Shown here piece by piece: positions 20,764 through 32,330 of a stretch of 64,000 bases of DNA (position 1 is the stretch's first letter; the number at the start of each line of letters is the position of its first letter). The notes beneath the pieces are model-generated. The model saw nothing but the letters and a program-made list of their open reading frames with translations. It was not told the DNA's origin and searched no databases. The position numbers and the translations under genes were made by a program. The stretch comes from Cinclus cinclus (lineage: Eukaryota; Chordata; Aves; Passeriformes; Cinclidae). The stretch is taken from NCBI RefSeq assembly GCF_963662255.1, contig NC_085053.1, positions 1,116,001 through 1,180,000 on the forward strand. The letters are read 5' to 3'.

Positions 20764-23700
20764 GTAAGGACAAAGCAAAATTCCTAACTCTGCAGTGTAG
20801 TATTCCTAATTCCTGTTAATATAACAATGCTGTGTTGATGCTATCAGCTAACTCCAATGTAGCAATTCTCTCCTCTTTTGGAGACTCCTAATGCTTCTGG
20901 TTTCCAAGATTTCAGCTGATAATGTTTTCACCAATCCCTTACTGTCTCACAAATTCATCAATGTCTTCAGAATTTTCCTTTCATTTCCTTAAGTTTAAAA
21001 AAAGCTTTCTCTGGTTGTTCTTCTCCTGCACCAATGATGTGCACTCTTCCAACATGATATCAAGTGGTGATGCTCTGTAGGGACTAGAGGGGCTGAGAAA
21101 TCATGGTGGTTCCCCAGGCATAAAACCTTTTCGCACTTGATTTTTGCAATCTAGCACAAAAACTGAACCAACTTTTCTCTGCATTTCATGAGCTAATCCT
21201 AATGAGCTTTTCCTAACTGCACACACAGCACTGAACAGAAATAGAGGGTGAGCCAAGTGACTCAGGAGCTGAAGGCCAGTTTCTCATTTTCTGCTTTCCA
21301 AAATGTGAATCTGTGTCCTGGAGGAGCCAAGAACTAATTTTGGATTCCGGGTTGAGACATCCCTCTGTAATGTACCTCTCTGCAGTTCCAGTTCTTTGGG
21401 GGAAGACACAAGGGAAAAGCCCCCTTGTGTTAAGAGGAGGGGAAATTTGTTCTCATGATTTCATGGCTTGGGAGCTGTTTGGCGTATGATGATGCCAGGG
21501 ACCCCTCTGAGGGCTGATCCTACAGGGTACTGATTTTTTAAAAATAGAACATGAAGTCTGCTAAATTCCCACAAGAGAGGAACATTCTCTGCACCTTATA
21601 GCAGGAAAATATGAAGAAAAACTCTCAGAATAAATTAATTGCTTTTAATACACTTTTAACCCCAAACCCACAGCTCCCATCATCAGTTTGGGAGCTGTGA
21701 AGCAGCAGCTCTGTGACCTGCAGCCACAGCTGAGCTGCATCCCTCTGATGGCAACAAGCACACAGATATTCACCCATATTCCACTCCTTCCCTTCTCTTT
21801 TTTAGGAAAAGTTACATCAGCAAACAGAAAGTTTCTTCAGCTAGTGAAAGGACTGCCTTCAGTCCTGTTGGCTCCTATTAACTGGGGAAAGCAGGAATGG
21901 TAGTGAAAGCCTTTCCCTGCAAGGCAGCCAACAAATTCCCCAGCACTCAGGACAGCAACTTCCTAAGGAAGGAACGAGGTGGTGCTCCAACAGCAGATTT
22001 AAGCATTTAAGAGCTTGCATTCATTAATGTGTGAGCGATGTGAGGCAGAATCAGGTACCTGTATCTGTAAGATGATCCCAAATCTGGGATTTGGGCTCTG
22101 CCAGAGAGAGAATGGAGCTGCTGTGTAGGAAGAGCAATGAGCTCCATGAACAAAGCCCAAGCTGTGAGTTGTGGGAATACAATGAAATCTCTTTCAATCT
22201 CTTGCCACTGACAGTTTCCCACCAGGACATCCACACAGACACCTCCTTCCCCAGGCTGGAAAGGCACTGCAAAACTCACTGCTGGATCAGAAAACCCCGT
22301 GCCTGTCACCCTGAGCTAAGCGCATGCAGCAGCTCCAGAGAAGGCTTAAAATTCAGCAGCTGTCCTCCCTGTTCTGCCCATGTGGTGTGATAGTGCTGAT
22401 TTGATTTGCCTGAGTGATTCCAAACCACTCTGCACAGCAGGACAGCTTCCTGGCTTGACAAAGGTTTGACAAGGGTGAATTGGCACAGTGCTGTGCAGCT
22501 TGCCACGTTTGTGCACTAGCTTTAAGCCAAGTCCTTGCCCACCTGTGGGCATCCAAAAGGGCTGAGTCCAGGGATGGAATAAAAACCTGTCACCCAAGAG
22601 GAATGTAGAACTTTTATCAGGCCGTTGCTGATTGGTTGTCCTTTTCTTTTTAAATTTTGTGAAAATACCACCAAAACTGATATGAAAAATATCGACCTAG
22701 CAAAAAAAAAAATAAAAATTAAGCATTTCAAACTTTGTTGTAAAACATCTGTTTTTTCATAACAACACAGTGCTTGTGTTTGCAATGGTGGGTAGAAAGA
22801 TAACTTTTCTTCCTGGGAGAATACTTTTGTGCTCTTGTAATGAAAATGCTCCTCTACTGAGCTCACTGATACATGGACAATTACAGGAGAAAACACTGAC
22901 CAAGCCCTGCTTCTTTCCACAGGTACGGGGGTCGTGCTGGGCACACGGAACTTGTAAGTATGGAGATTCTAGACCTGTTTCCTGGCTTGTGCCAGGAAAC
23001 ATGAGGTGACTGGTGCCTGTTTAAGGACAGGGGTCAGCCCTGGCAGAGTCCCCAGGGCACTGTGACAAATAGAGATCCCCAAGGCTGGCAGTGACTCTGT
23101 GTGAGTCAGCTGCGTGCACCTCCCCAAAAACCAGCCCCACAGGACTCAGCAGTCTGACTGACTGCTGCTCAGCTCTCTAAACAGCTCTGAATTAACACCC
23201 TGCAGAGCAGCCGAGACCTTCAGAGAAGTTTAATTAATTCAGTTAAAAACTTCCGCGCACATAAAATTCCAGCTGATGGCTGCTCCCCTCATGAAGGGCT
23301 GTAACCACAGCAGCCAGCAATACGATTACTGTAATCCTCACCATCCTCAGATCCAGCTGAAATTCCACCTAGGAATTTTTTCTTATTTTGAGACCAGCTC
23401 AGACCCCACTCTCATTCTTGAAGGTCCCCCATCTCCAGGGGAGGGAGCACCTCCAAGCCACCCGTAGCCACAGAGGTATCCTGGCAGATTGAGAGCACTT
23501 TCAAGCACTTCTTTTAAGTCAATAAACTCAAAAAGAATGATCAATAACAATTATAATAACAAGTACATAATAATAATAATAATAATAACCATTAGAATGT
23601 CAAGAAGCAAAGAGGAAGTGAGAGAACGGGTCACTGTGATAAAACAATGTACAGAATGAGATTATCCTTGGACATAATTAATCACCACACCGTTTTGTCT

Positions 23701-24066
23701 GTGCTTTCCTCAGTAAACGAGTCTCCTACAGAAAATGAAGGAGAGATGAGCTGGGACTGGAAATTAGAGCACTGCAACGGGATTGTGCAGGACCAAGGGC
23801 AGTACCTCATAATCCAGCAGAGTGGCAAGTACTTCATCTACGCTCAGCTCTTCCGCAAGGAGAGGATCAAACAACCTTTCACGCTAATGCTTTACAAAGA
23901 CCCAAACATCACCCTCAACAACGCTGTGGGACACGAGAACGGCACAATCAACTTCGCGAGACCCTTTTTCCTGCAGAAGGGAGATAAGTTGTACTGCAAG
24001 AAAAACCACAATTTGGACCACATTGTGCTAAAGAGTCAGACTTACTGGGGACTGTTTCAAATGTAG
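20611..24066 (+). CDS. TNFSF18: TNFSF18-like (GITR ligand), three-exon gene, complete
   Basis: Joining 20611-20763, 22923-22953 and 23714-24066 gives a 178-residue type II membrane protein, close to the mammalian GITR ligand. Residues 1-25 are cytoplasmic, about 26-48 form one hydrophobic helix, and the stalk has one cysteine. The TNF-homology domain runs from about residue 75 to the end. Within it, WKLE, then GKYFIYAQLF, PFTLMLYKD, LQKGDKLY and a C-terminal QTYWGLF match GITRL landmarks (WKLE, LYLIYGQV, PFEVRLYKN, VGDTIDL, NTYWGI). NIT and NGT sequons are present. The protein should trimerise on antigen-presenting cells and engage TNFRSF18 on T cells. The start at 20611 has the best context (GCCATGG); 20599 adds four residues. 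An in-frame ATG at 20431 lies upstream of the TATA-like element and is unlikely. Order and strand relative to the TNFSF4 end at 169 match the mammalian cluster. Confidence 0.85.
20764..22922 (+). other. TNFSF18: TNFSF18 intron 1
   Basis: A GT...AG intron of about 2.2 kb. No repeat family is recognised in it; the small open frames have no conserved content. Confidence 0.65.
22923..22953 (+). CDS. TNFSF18: TNFSF18 exon 2 (31-bp stalk exon)
   Basis: A pyrimidine-rich acceptor CTTCTTTCCACAG ends at 22922 and a consensus donor GTAAGT starts at 22954. In phase after exon 1 it reads VRGSCWAHGT plus one base, and that base with TA from exon 3 gives a leucine codon. The phase fit on both sides is exact. 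The single cysteine corresponds in position to the stalk cysteine of mammalian GITRL. It is too short to be found by open-frame search; transcript data would settle it. Confidence 0.7.
22954..23713 (+). other. TNFSF18: TNFSF18 intron 2 with (AAT)n tract
   Basis: A GT...AG intron of 760 bases. It contains an (AAT)7 microsatellite at 23567-23588 about 125 bases before the exon 3 acceptor. Confidence 0.65.
23567..23588. repeat. (AAT)7 microsatellite
   Basis: About seven ATA/AAT units, directly visible, within TNFSF18 intron 2. Confidence 0.9.
23714..24066 (+). CDS. TNFSF18: TNFSF18 exon 3: TNF-homology domain and stop
   Basis: The acceptor TTTTGTCTGTGCTTTCCTCAG ends at 23713. The exon encodes NESPTENEG and onward through the TNF domain to GLFQM, with TAG at 24064-24066. 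The open frame continues upstream to an ATG at 23647, but that part lies in the intron and includes the pyrimidine tract. Confidence 0.9.
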
Positions 24067-24824
24067 CAGGACTCTGTTCTGAGTCAGCTCCTCCCTTGTT
24101 CCTCCAGGTCACAGATGAAGAATCCACAGTTTCTCTTTGGGTGAAATTCAGCTTGTTGGAATAGGTGCTGCAGTGAGCTTGTATCCTGCAGTGACAATGA
24201 ACAGCAAACTGTGGTAGTGATGGATGGCTGCTGGTGAACACAAAGTGTGAGCAAAAGATGGAGGAAAAACAATCTCGATGTGTTGTGGGGTTGACTCTGA
24301 GATCCGGGAAAAACAAATTCCTATTTTCAGTCTGCTCTGAGCTGGGGAGGAGCTCTGCTCTTCATTTCAGAGCTGGGTACCTGCCAGTTGCTTGGGTCCC
24401 TTCTAACAAGAGGTGCTACATAAATACAAGGTATGTTATATCCTTCCTGCACAGCCTGCCAGTGAAGGCAATGTGTCCACAGCAGAGGGACAAAATGGTT
24501 CAGAAACTACACATGAAAATCTTGCCACTAGCAAGGGAAAAATGCCAGGGAAGCTCCATCTTCATGGGTAGATCAGAGCACAGGTTGTTTTCCAAGCAGT
24601 GTGAATCAATGCCCCAGACACCCCTCACTACAGAGAGCCTGGGATTTATCTGGGATTTTTGCTTTCCTGCCTCTCCGACCTTCGTGGGTGACTACTCCTA
24701 CCATTCCTCCCAGCTTGTCACAGCCCTGGGGATGGACTTTCATGGGAAAGCAAAGCAACTGAGAAGTTGGATGGAAAGAAATTATTACTTGGGATGCACT
24801 GAGGCCCTTAGGAGTTCTATTTGA

Positions 24825-24826
<2 letters not shown>

Positions 24827-24875
<49 letters not shown>

Positions 24876-24893
24876 TAGTAGTAGTAGTAGTAT
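24827..24893. repeat. (ATT)n followed by (TAG)n microsatellite in TNFSF18 3' UTR
   Basis: About fourteen ATT units (24827-24870) pass into an ACTATTAGTAGTAGTAG segment. Length variation here would alter the transcript tail. Confidence 0.92.
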
Positions 24894-25042
24894 TTTATAT
24901 TCTATGTATTGTAACTTCAGAGAATGTAGAGTTATGGTTTTGCAGACACGTCTGCAGTCCTGTGTTCAGTTTCATACAAGCTGTTACCAATTAAAATTGT
25001 ACTTTAGTTCTTAATATTGCTTTGTAGATTTCTTTAATTTGA

Positions 25043-25048
25043 AATAAA
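25043..25048 (+). terminator. TNFSF18: polyadenylation signal AATAAA, TNFSF18
   Basis: A canonical signal 977 bases after the stop, preceded by ATTAAA at 24990. The T-rich stretch just upstream (TTTGTAGATTTCTTTAATTTG) is typical of poly(A) sites. Confidence 0.55.
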
Positions 25049-25065
25049 AAAAAAGTGAAAAACAC

Positions 25066-28000
25066 CCCTACAAACCACAAGCGTATCTCAGTTCTTTGAT
25101 ACAGGCTGAAAAAATAACTGACTGACACATTTCTCTACCCTTTGTCTGCTTTCACTAAAGGGCCTCTTCTCCCAGAGGCTGGCAGAGTGAGATTGGTTTG
25201 CACTGCACACAGGGGAGCTCCATGCACCACCCACCCTCCCCAGGTACTTTCTGAGACAAAGCAAGTCCAGAAGGGTCACCTGGGCATGAAGAACATCTTG
25301 TCCTGCATGTCAGACCAGCAAAATCCCAGACCCTGCAACAGCTGGCCTGAAGATCTGGCTCTGAGACCCCAGTGATCAGCTAAGGGTAAGGAGAAGAAAA
25401 TCATTACAGTGCACCAGTCCCTCCTCTCTTTTACTCAGTGAGGAAAAAATCACACAGGCAGCAGAGCTGGAAGCAGCGTCCTGTACTTGTGGGCAGAGAC
25501 ACAGCTGGGTCCTTCCTGGGGTGAGAACAGAACAGCCTGAGCAGCCCAGAGCCCCCAGCTCTGCAGGGACAGGGGCACAGAGTCCCCTTGGAGGACTCTG
25601 GTAGGGACAGGACAGTCCAGGCTGCTGGGCCACCAACCTGTCTGGTCTGGGCCACCAGCCTGCCTGGGTCTGTGTCACAGCCTCTGGCTGCTGGGCCACC
25701 CACCTGTGGCTGCTGTGTCCAGCTGTGTCCAGCTGTGCCAGGGTGTCACTGGTTAAATGCTCCAGGACAACCTTGGTGCAGAGCATGCAGCTTTCTCCAA
25801 GTGCTCTTCCAGCAGGAGCTGAAGCCACCAGAGCTCCTCTCCCCAGCCACCCTGTCCCAGGCTCTGTCTCCTGCATTATTCTCTTGCTGGACCCCCACAC
25901 CTATTTCTTTCTCCCTCTCCCCCACCAAAGGCAGGTACCACCCTCCCTTTGTGTCTCCCTGGATCAGCCTCAGCTTTCCTGGGCTCCATCACCTGCAGAG
26001 CTCTCCTGGTCAGACCCAGGCAGCCACCAGTGCTGCTGACACAGCATCACATCTCCAGCTCCCTTCAGCAGGAGCCATTAGAGCGTGCTAAATGGGTCAA
26101 GCAAAGATTCCCGAGGTAAATTGATGAAACACTACAAAGGGACAGATCTGGGAATGCTGCAGCATCTCTTTGTCAGGCAGCCACAGCCCCAGCTGTAAAA
26201 CTGGAATCTGCACACATGGCAAGTTCCTGCTCATCCCTGCCCATTCCCAACAGTCCAACCTGGCACTGCTGGACTGCAGCATGTGGTTTTTTTGGCTTAA
26301 GCATTAATCCTGAAAGATCAATTTCCTGAAAAGAAATCCAGAGACTACAGCACATCTACTCCATGGAGCAGCTGCATTGTCTGACTCTAAAATTATTGCT
26401 GTTGTCTCACAGCACCAAATTTCTGCTGCAGCCTGGAGCAGAATCTCTGAAGTCACAGCTGATTTGGCCCCACGAGCAGCTGCAGACCCAGGATTTCCAA
26501 CCTGACAGCCACAGCTGGGCACTGGCAGAAAAGCAGCAGGTTTGGAGGACAGAGTGCCATCACTCACACTCTCATTCTCCAGTCTGGTCAGGGAAATTGC
26601 CAAATTAACAGTGGCAGATTATGGCTGATGACCAGCAATTGAATGCCAGGACTAATTGCCTACCCTTCGTTAGGAGTAATCAATGCCAGCATGAACCAAA
26701 TGCCAGTGTTTGGATTCCTTCAAATTTTAAATATTCCTTCCCTCCTCATTGCTGGCGTCTGGGGATGCACAGCAGATCTAAAAGACATTACCCCACACAC
26801 CTCAGGATGGAAATCCTGCCTCTCTGGAAAAAAAAAAATCTTATGCAGAACTGTCAAATAATTTACATTAAAACCCCTCTTTTTTCAAACATTTTGAAAT
26901 CAAGACTTGCCTCTTGGAAAGCCTTTTCAGTAAGGTGCAGGACTGTGAAAAATAGTTTATTTCTTTATGTCATGATGCATTTTAATTAAAGGTGCTTTCA
27001 AATCTATAGGAAATATAACTTAAAAGAAAATGAATGCATCATAAGATTGGCAGTATAAATAGTCATGTACCTTCAACCATGAAAAAAAATTGTGGTGGTT
27101 TTTTCAACAGGACTAGGGGATTTTTCTGCTTTGTCAGAAGCTTGCTACACTGTACAGAGATGCAAATGGCCCTCGAAGGAGACATTTCAGTCTCTTTAGA
27201 AGTTAACCAAAATGTAGTCCTAAAAGAGAAATAATGAGATTTTTAAACAAAAAAGTACTTGAATACAACTAACCACAGTATAATCAGCATGTTTTTTTGT
27301 TCAACAAACAGCCACAGCCACCTATCACCCCACATGTTGGTACTTGACACTCTCCGTAGTCGGTGGAGGTCATCCAAGGATGATCTGGAAGTTCATTCAC
27401 AAAGCACATCCAAACCAGCACAGGAGGCAGGAACATTTCTGATGGTGCTGTGGAGACCCCCTTTGTTGGGGACACTTCCCCTGCAGGGGCTTCTCAGGCT
27501 GCTCTCAAAGTCACCACACCAAGCCTGGTGGGGTGAAGCAGTCCCAGCTCTGAACTGCCCAAAGACACAGTGGTTTCTGCCTCTGTCTCAAAAGCTCCAC
27601 TGGATCAGTGAAATGAGTGATGATGCTGTCCCTCTGTTCACCAACCACAGAGGAAAGGTAAATGAAAACGTTTAATTTGGGTTGCTTGAAGCAAACGACA
27701 GTTTTTTTTTTTACCAATTTTGCAGAGTAGCTTCTACTGTGTAGGCAGAACTACCATTAATTTTAGTTCTAACTTCCTGTGCTCAAGACTTCTGCCCCTC
27801 AGTGCAATAAAATGATGCAGATAAGGAGGCTGCAGCTAAGAAATCTGGCTTTGGTCCTGGAGGGAATGATGGCTGCTCTAAAAGCCTTTCCTCTGAATGA
27901 CACAGCCCGTGCCTCCAGGGCAAAAATAAACTGCCTCAATGGGATTTTTCCAGGGAATAAATTCAGTCTGGCACCACAAATTACAGACTGGTAAGTTCAG

Positions 28001-28559
28001 CTCTAAGGAAAAGTGTGTGGAAAGCTGGAAACCACTGAAACAGGAGATGCAACTTTGTTATTCCCCTTCCTGCGGAGTGACAACAACTTTTACCTGTTTA
28101 ACTCTATCCTAAATCCTCTTTAGGTGAATGAAGCAGGTCTTTATTTCACAGCTGAGTGGAGGTTTAATGGTGCAACCCAAAAGGCACCAGGTTTCTGGTG
28201 GCAAGTCACACACCTCAGCTGAGGCACAGCACTTTAGTTTTCTGCTCTCTTCTCCCAGATTAAAGGGCTTGCACCATACACAGCTTCTCCACCTCTCAGG
28301 CACACCAAAAGTTGCCTCCCTATGGATTTGTGAGGAACCAGCCACATCCAGGTTTCTCTGTGCTCTCCACTGTGCTGGGCACACCACTTGGAGAGGATGA
28401 AAGTATCATCAGCACTCTAGAGACAGGGAGGAGAGTCACAGCAAGATGATGTGATTTTCTTATGATCACCAGAAATGAAGGCAAGCAGGGATGGTGACAA
28501 TGATGATCTGTGTCATTACCTATCACAGAAAGTGAATCAGACACCGGCTGGAACTCGAC
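25066..28559. other. intergenic DNA downstream of TNFSF18
   Basis: No gene recognised. It includes a degenerate GC-rich repeat (25619-25740) and several open frames of 100-174 codons in the GC-rich part, attributable to few stop codons. Confidence 0.5.
25619..25740. repeat. degenerate GC-rich minisatellite
   Basis: GCTGCTGGGCCACC recurs at about 25621 and 25698 with a shorter CTGGGCCACC between them. It is followed by two TGTGTCCAGC units at about 25715-25735. Units are uneven. Confidence 0.55.
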
Positions 28560-29120
28560 CACAGGACTTGGGGGAACGGTGCAGCCAGCAGGACAAGGGA
28601 AGAGATTCTTCCCCTGTGCTCAGCACTGGTGAGGCCACACCTCGAATTCTGGGTCCAATTCTGGGCCCCTTGATTTAGGATGGATGTTGAGGTGCTGGAG
28701 CATGTCCAGAGAAGGCAACGAGGCTGGTGAAGGGTTTGGAGCACAAATCCTGTGAGGAGCAGCTGAGGGAGCTGGGGTTGTTCAGCCTGGAGAAAAGGGG
28801 GCTCAAGGGGTGACCTTGTCATTGCTTGAAAGGAGGTTGGAGCCAGGTGGGGTTTGGCTTGTTCTGCCAGGATATTTGTGATAGGACAAGAAGACATAGC
28901 CTTAAGCTGTGCCAGGGCATGTTTAGGTTGGATAGAAGAAGAATTTCTGCACAGAAAGGGTGACTGGACACTGGAATTGGGGGCTCCCCTGGGGGTGTTT
29001 AAGGACTGGACACAGCCCCCAGTGCCATGTGTGGGTGACAAGGGGGCTGTTGGGTCATGGTCGGACTCGCTGATCTCAGAGCTGTTCTCCAACCAAACTG
29101 ACTCTGTGATTCTGAGGTTC
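28560..29120 (+). repeat. CR1 LINE 3' region, 5'-truncated
   Basis: Landmarks in order are: CTCAGCACTGGTGAGGCCACA; GAGAAGGCAACGAGGCTGG; GAGGAGCAGCTGAGGGAGCT; TTCAGCCTGGAGAAAAGGGG; the segment ending in CTCCAACCAAACTG; and terminal CTGTGATTCTGAGGTTCTG. This is the standard end of the coding region plus 3' UTR of avian CR1. Stops and indels break any reverse-transcriptase frame. The 3' end is at about 29120. Confidence 0.88.
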
Positions 29121-29140
29121 TGCATTCAAACATCCTCATC

Positions 29141-31837
29141 GTGGAGCATAAAAGTGCTCTTACCACTGAAGAAATGACCCAGAGAGTGCCACATGTGGAC
29201 TCAATTATAATTTTTTTTTCTCTTTTGAAGAAAACAGTCCATTCAGAATATCCCAGGATTGGACCCAAGTGCCAGAAGCATGACTGTGGTGCAACTTCTG
29301 GTGCTGTTACCACAGTGCTCACCCACCACTTCTGGCCTCCTTGGACACCTGCCTCTGCTACAGATCCCTGGACTTTCCCAAGCTCAAGAGCAACACCTGT
29401 TTTCATCTGCAGGTCTTTTGAAGTGGAATCTCACACTGAATGGCTCTCCCGGCACAAATTCGGCAAATCCCACGTTTCATCTCATTTGAGATGGAAACAG
29501 GCAAAAGCATTTCTTTCCTTTGCCATACAACTTCAACCTGTGAAGAAGAAATTCTGGTTTCATGCCCCCTCTCCCCAGACCCCAGAGCACCTCAGCTGCC
29601 AGTGCTCACACAGCAGTCACTGGGTACTGCTACCACAGCCTTTATTGCACAATGCAGAAAGCACATCTGCTCCTGGATTTTCTGACAAACACCTACAAGG
29701 GCTCCAGACTGCTTTTGGGAGAAACTGCTTCATGGCATGGCCATGCCACTGCAGAAGACATCTGCTGACATGGCCAGCAAGCTGCCTCCCCTTCTGCCAA
29801 ACCTCTGAAGAAGTAGAATGGATTTGGAGGCAACACATCCTGTCCTTACAAAGTAAACAATTCACAGAAGAGCCATGGAAGGGAAGTCACAGGGGTATGA
29901 CTCACTCCCAGTATAAAAATCAGGCAAAGTATTCCATTACACCATGCTGTCAGAGGGGTCAGCTGGATGCTCTTCCATCCTGCACCCCCCAGCCCACTTC
30001 TTGCTATCACAGGTAACACTTTCCCCTCAGCTCCATCCTTGTAGGTTCCCTGGTACTCACCTTTCCAGCTTTGGGTCATTCAAGCCCTTCAAACACTTCC
30101 AGGAGCGGGATGGTTGATGCCCTCTCCTCTGTGAACAAGGCTTCTGCTCCCTGTACACCCTGACAGCTCACTGCCACCTCTCTTCAAACAGTGCCACAAC
30201 ATTTTAAACAGGAACCTTGCCACTGACTTCTCCCAACACCAGCTATCAGCAATGCAGGCTTCAATTAAAGGGTTTACTCTCTTGCTTTGGAGGAAAATGA
30301 AAAAAATAATAAAAAAACCCCATGGTATCAAAGATTCCAAGACAGCAGAACCTAAGTATTTTGCTTCTGAATAGTCTCCAGATTTTATACCTGCTTTCAT
30401 AGTATTTGAGGCCTTTATCAAAATTTCTGAATATTTGAGATTAGCAATTAGAGAAGATCAAGTAAGCCATCTAAAAATAATAGCAATATTAAGTAAACAT
30501 ATAAGTGTTCCCTGCTATAGACCCCATTATGACATTTAACTTGGAAAAACCTCTACAAACTTTTGAGATGCATGGAAGGTGTTGCAAGATGTGGTGAAAA
30601 GAGGAATGCAACAGCAACCTCCAATTCTAGCTATTTTTGTGCTGATCTCAGCAGCCCGGGAATTTATGGAGTGGGGGGCGTCTTGAAAAGGATGCCAGTC
30701 AGGAAAGAAACCCAAATTCCTTCAAAAGTGTGTCATAACTGTATAGGCGGGCTGAGTGATGGGAAAATCTTTCAAATTCCAAATCTAAAGCTAATCCAGG
30801 AACTTGCAATTTACACCAGAGTGAGCAATACCACTGGCTTTTGATCCTCATCAGATTAGATTAAAAAATAAAACATTTGAAGATCAAGATACTTCTACCT
30901 GCAGCCCTTCATGCAAATTCTTCCAGTTTTTCCCTCCTGACCTTTCCCTTCACATACAACAAGTCTAACCCATGGTAATAGAAGTGAAGCAGGGACAGGT
31001 CATTCCTCATATGAGGGAGAGGAAACACCTGAACAGCACCTCATTATATGGTCAGTCATTTAAACACTTGTCTGAGCAGCAGCGCTGAAATTTAGGGACG
31101 TGTTTAAATACTTTTAAGAAAAGGGACTACAGAAAAACTACTGGGGATGGAAACCAGGGGCAAATCTGTAACAGTGAAGTCTTGTTTGGCACAACTCTTT
31201 TTGAGAAAAAGCTGGAAAATCTTACTGTGCACAATGAAAAATTAGAGATGGCTTAATCCTTTACCCATTGGGCATGGGGGAAAAACTTTGGACTGTGGAA
31301 CCTGCAGCTGGGATCTAGGGCTGGAAATAGATACAGCTCTGAGAGAGAAGCCCCACCAGAGCCTGGAGCTCACACTGTCCCATGAAGTGGATTTCCACTG
31401 AACTCTGTATCGTACATCATCAGCCCTGCTGTGACAAAACTACAGCAATTTGGAAGGACTCCCCTTTCCAGCTGGGCTGGTATCAGCTGTGCAAAATAGG
31501 TGGATTAGGGTCAGTGCAGAGACACATGCAGGGAAACGGCCCCAGTTTTCAGATTCTTTCTACCACTAAGGAATATACAGCTCTTTCATGTAACTGATGT
31601 TGAAATCTTTTCTGGAAATGGGACACTTTAATGAGCTTTCTATTCTCAGCATACATATGCCTTTTGATCTGATGTTCCCCTTTATGTGGAGATGATAATT
31701 TATAGTGGCTTAGTCAACTGTGAACAAACACATCACGAGACCAAATATTTTGGGGATCTAGAACAACATGCACAAAAAAGTATAGTTCAGCCACATACTG
31801 ATCTCCTGAGAGTGGGAGCAAGGAATTTCCTTCTGTA
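29141..31837. other. intergenic DNA with an unexplained 291-codon frame
   Basis: The longest open frame of the window (plus strand, 29141-30016) starts directly after the CR1 3' end. Its translation shows no membrane segment, motif or known family, and overlapping frames of 76-110 codons exist on both strands. I do not call it a gene. Nothing else is recognised here. Confidence 0.4.
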
Positions 31838-32330
31838 TTGTGATGTTGGAACTCTGGTCACTGGGAATTTTAGACTTTCTGTGCTGACAGGCACTGACCC
31901 CCAAGAAAACACTGCTTTTGACCTGAAGCTGTGGAGAAGGCTTCCAAAATTGGAACAATGGAACTGGAATTATGAGTGTATAGTTTAAATAGAAGTGTGT
32001 AATATCACATGGTAGAAAACTTGAAGTTCAAGGTTTTAGAACACAGTAATATATATATCAAGCAAAATAAAAGTTTTAAGAGAGACACCAGTCCTTCTTC
32101 TTCACCTTCTTCTTCATGGGTTTGAGTAATATTATGTAATTAGATTTAAAAGTCCTCATTACGGGCCACAAGCAGTTTATTACTAAGTTAAAAGCAAAAA
32201 TAATTTCAGTAACATTTTTTAATTAAGCAGTTTATCCTTAAAAAGCCCTATAAAAGTAAACTACTTAGTTTATTTTATTAATTTAAAGTACTGTAAAACT
32301 CAAAATTTATAAAACTATAATATAACTAAA
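31838..32330 (+). mobile_element. LTR-like repeat, second copy of the 9505-9910 family
   Basis: It shares with 9505-9910, in the same order and orientation, a segment around CACTGACCCCCAAGAAAACAC, a segment with GAAGGCTTCCAAAAT, a block GTGTGTAATATCACATGG and a TC-rich CTTCTTCTTCACC stretch. Divergence is substantial. The downstream half seen at 9970-10318 is absent. Confidence 0.5.

Larger units (their letters stand above)
24067..25065 (+). other. TNFSF18: TNFSF18 3' UTR (about 1 kb)
   Basis: It runs from the TAG stop to just past AATAAA at 25043-25048. It holds a long ATT microsatellite and an internal ATTAAA at 24990-24995 that could serve as an alternative poly(A) signal. A 196-codon plus frame at 24234-24824 overlaps it but shows no domain. 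Confidence 0.55.

Noticed and set aside
23647..23713. ATG at 23647 as the start of the TNF-domain gene
   Set aside because: It would give a protein with no membrane anchor, and the extra residues are translated intron including the polypyrimidine tract of a strong acceptor at 23713.
24234..24824. 196-codon plus-strand frame after TNFSF18
   Set aside because: Lies within the TNFSF18 3' UTR, with no domain.
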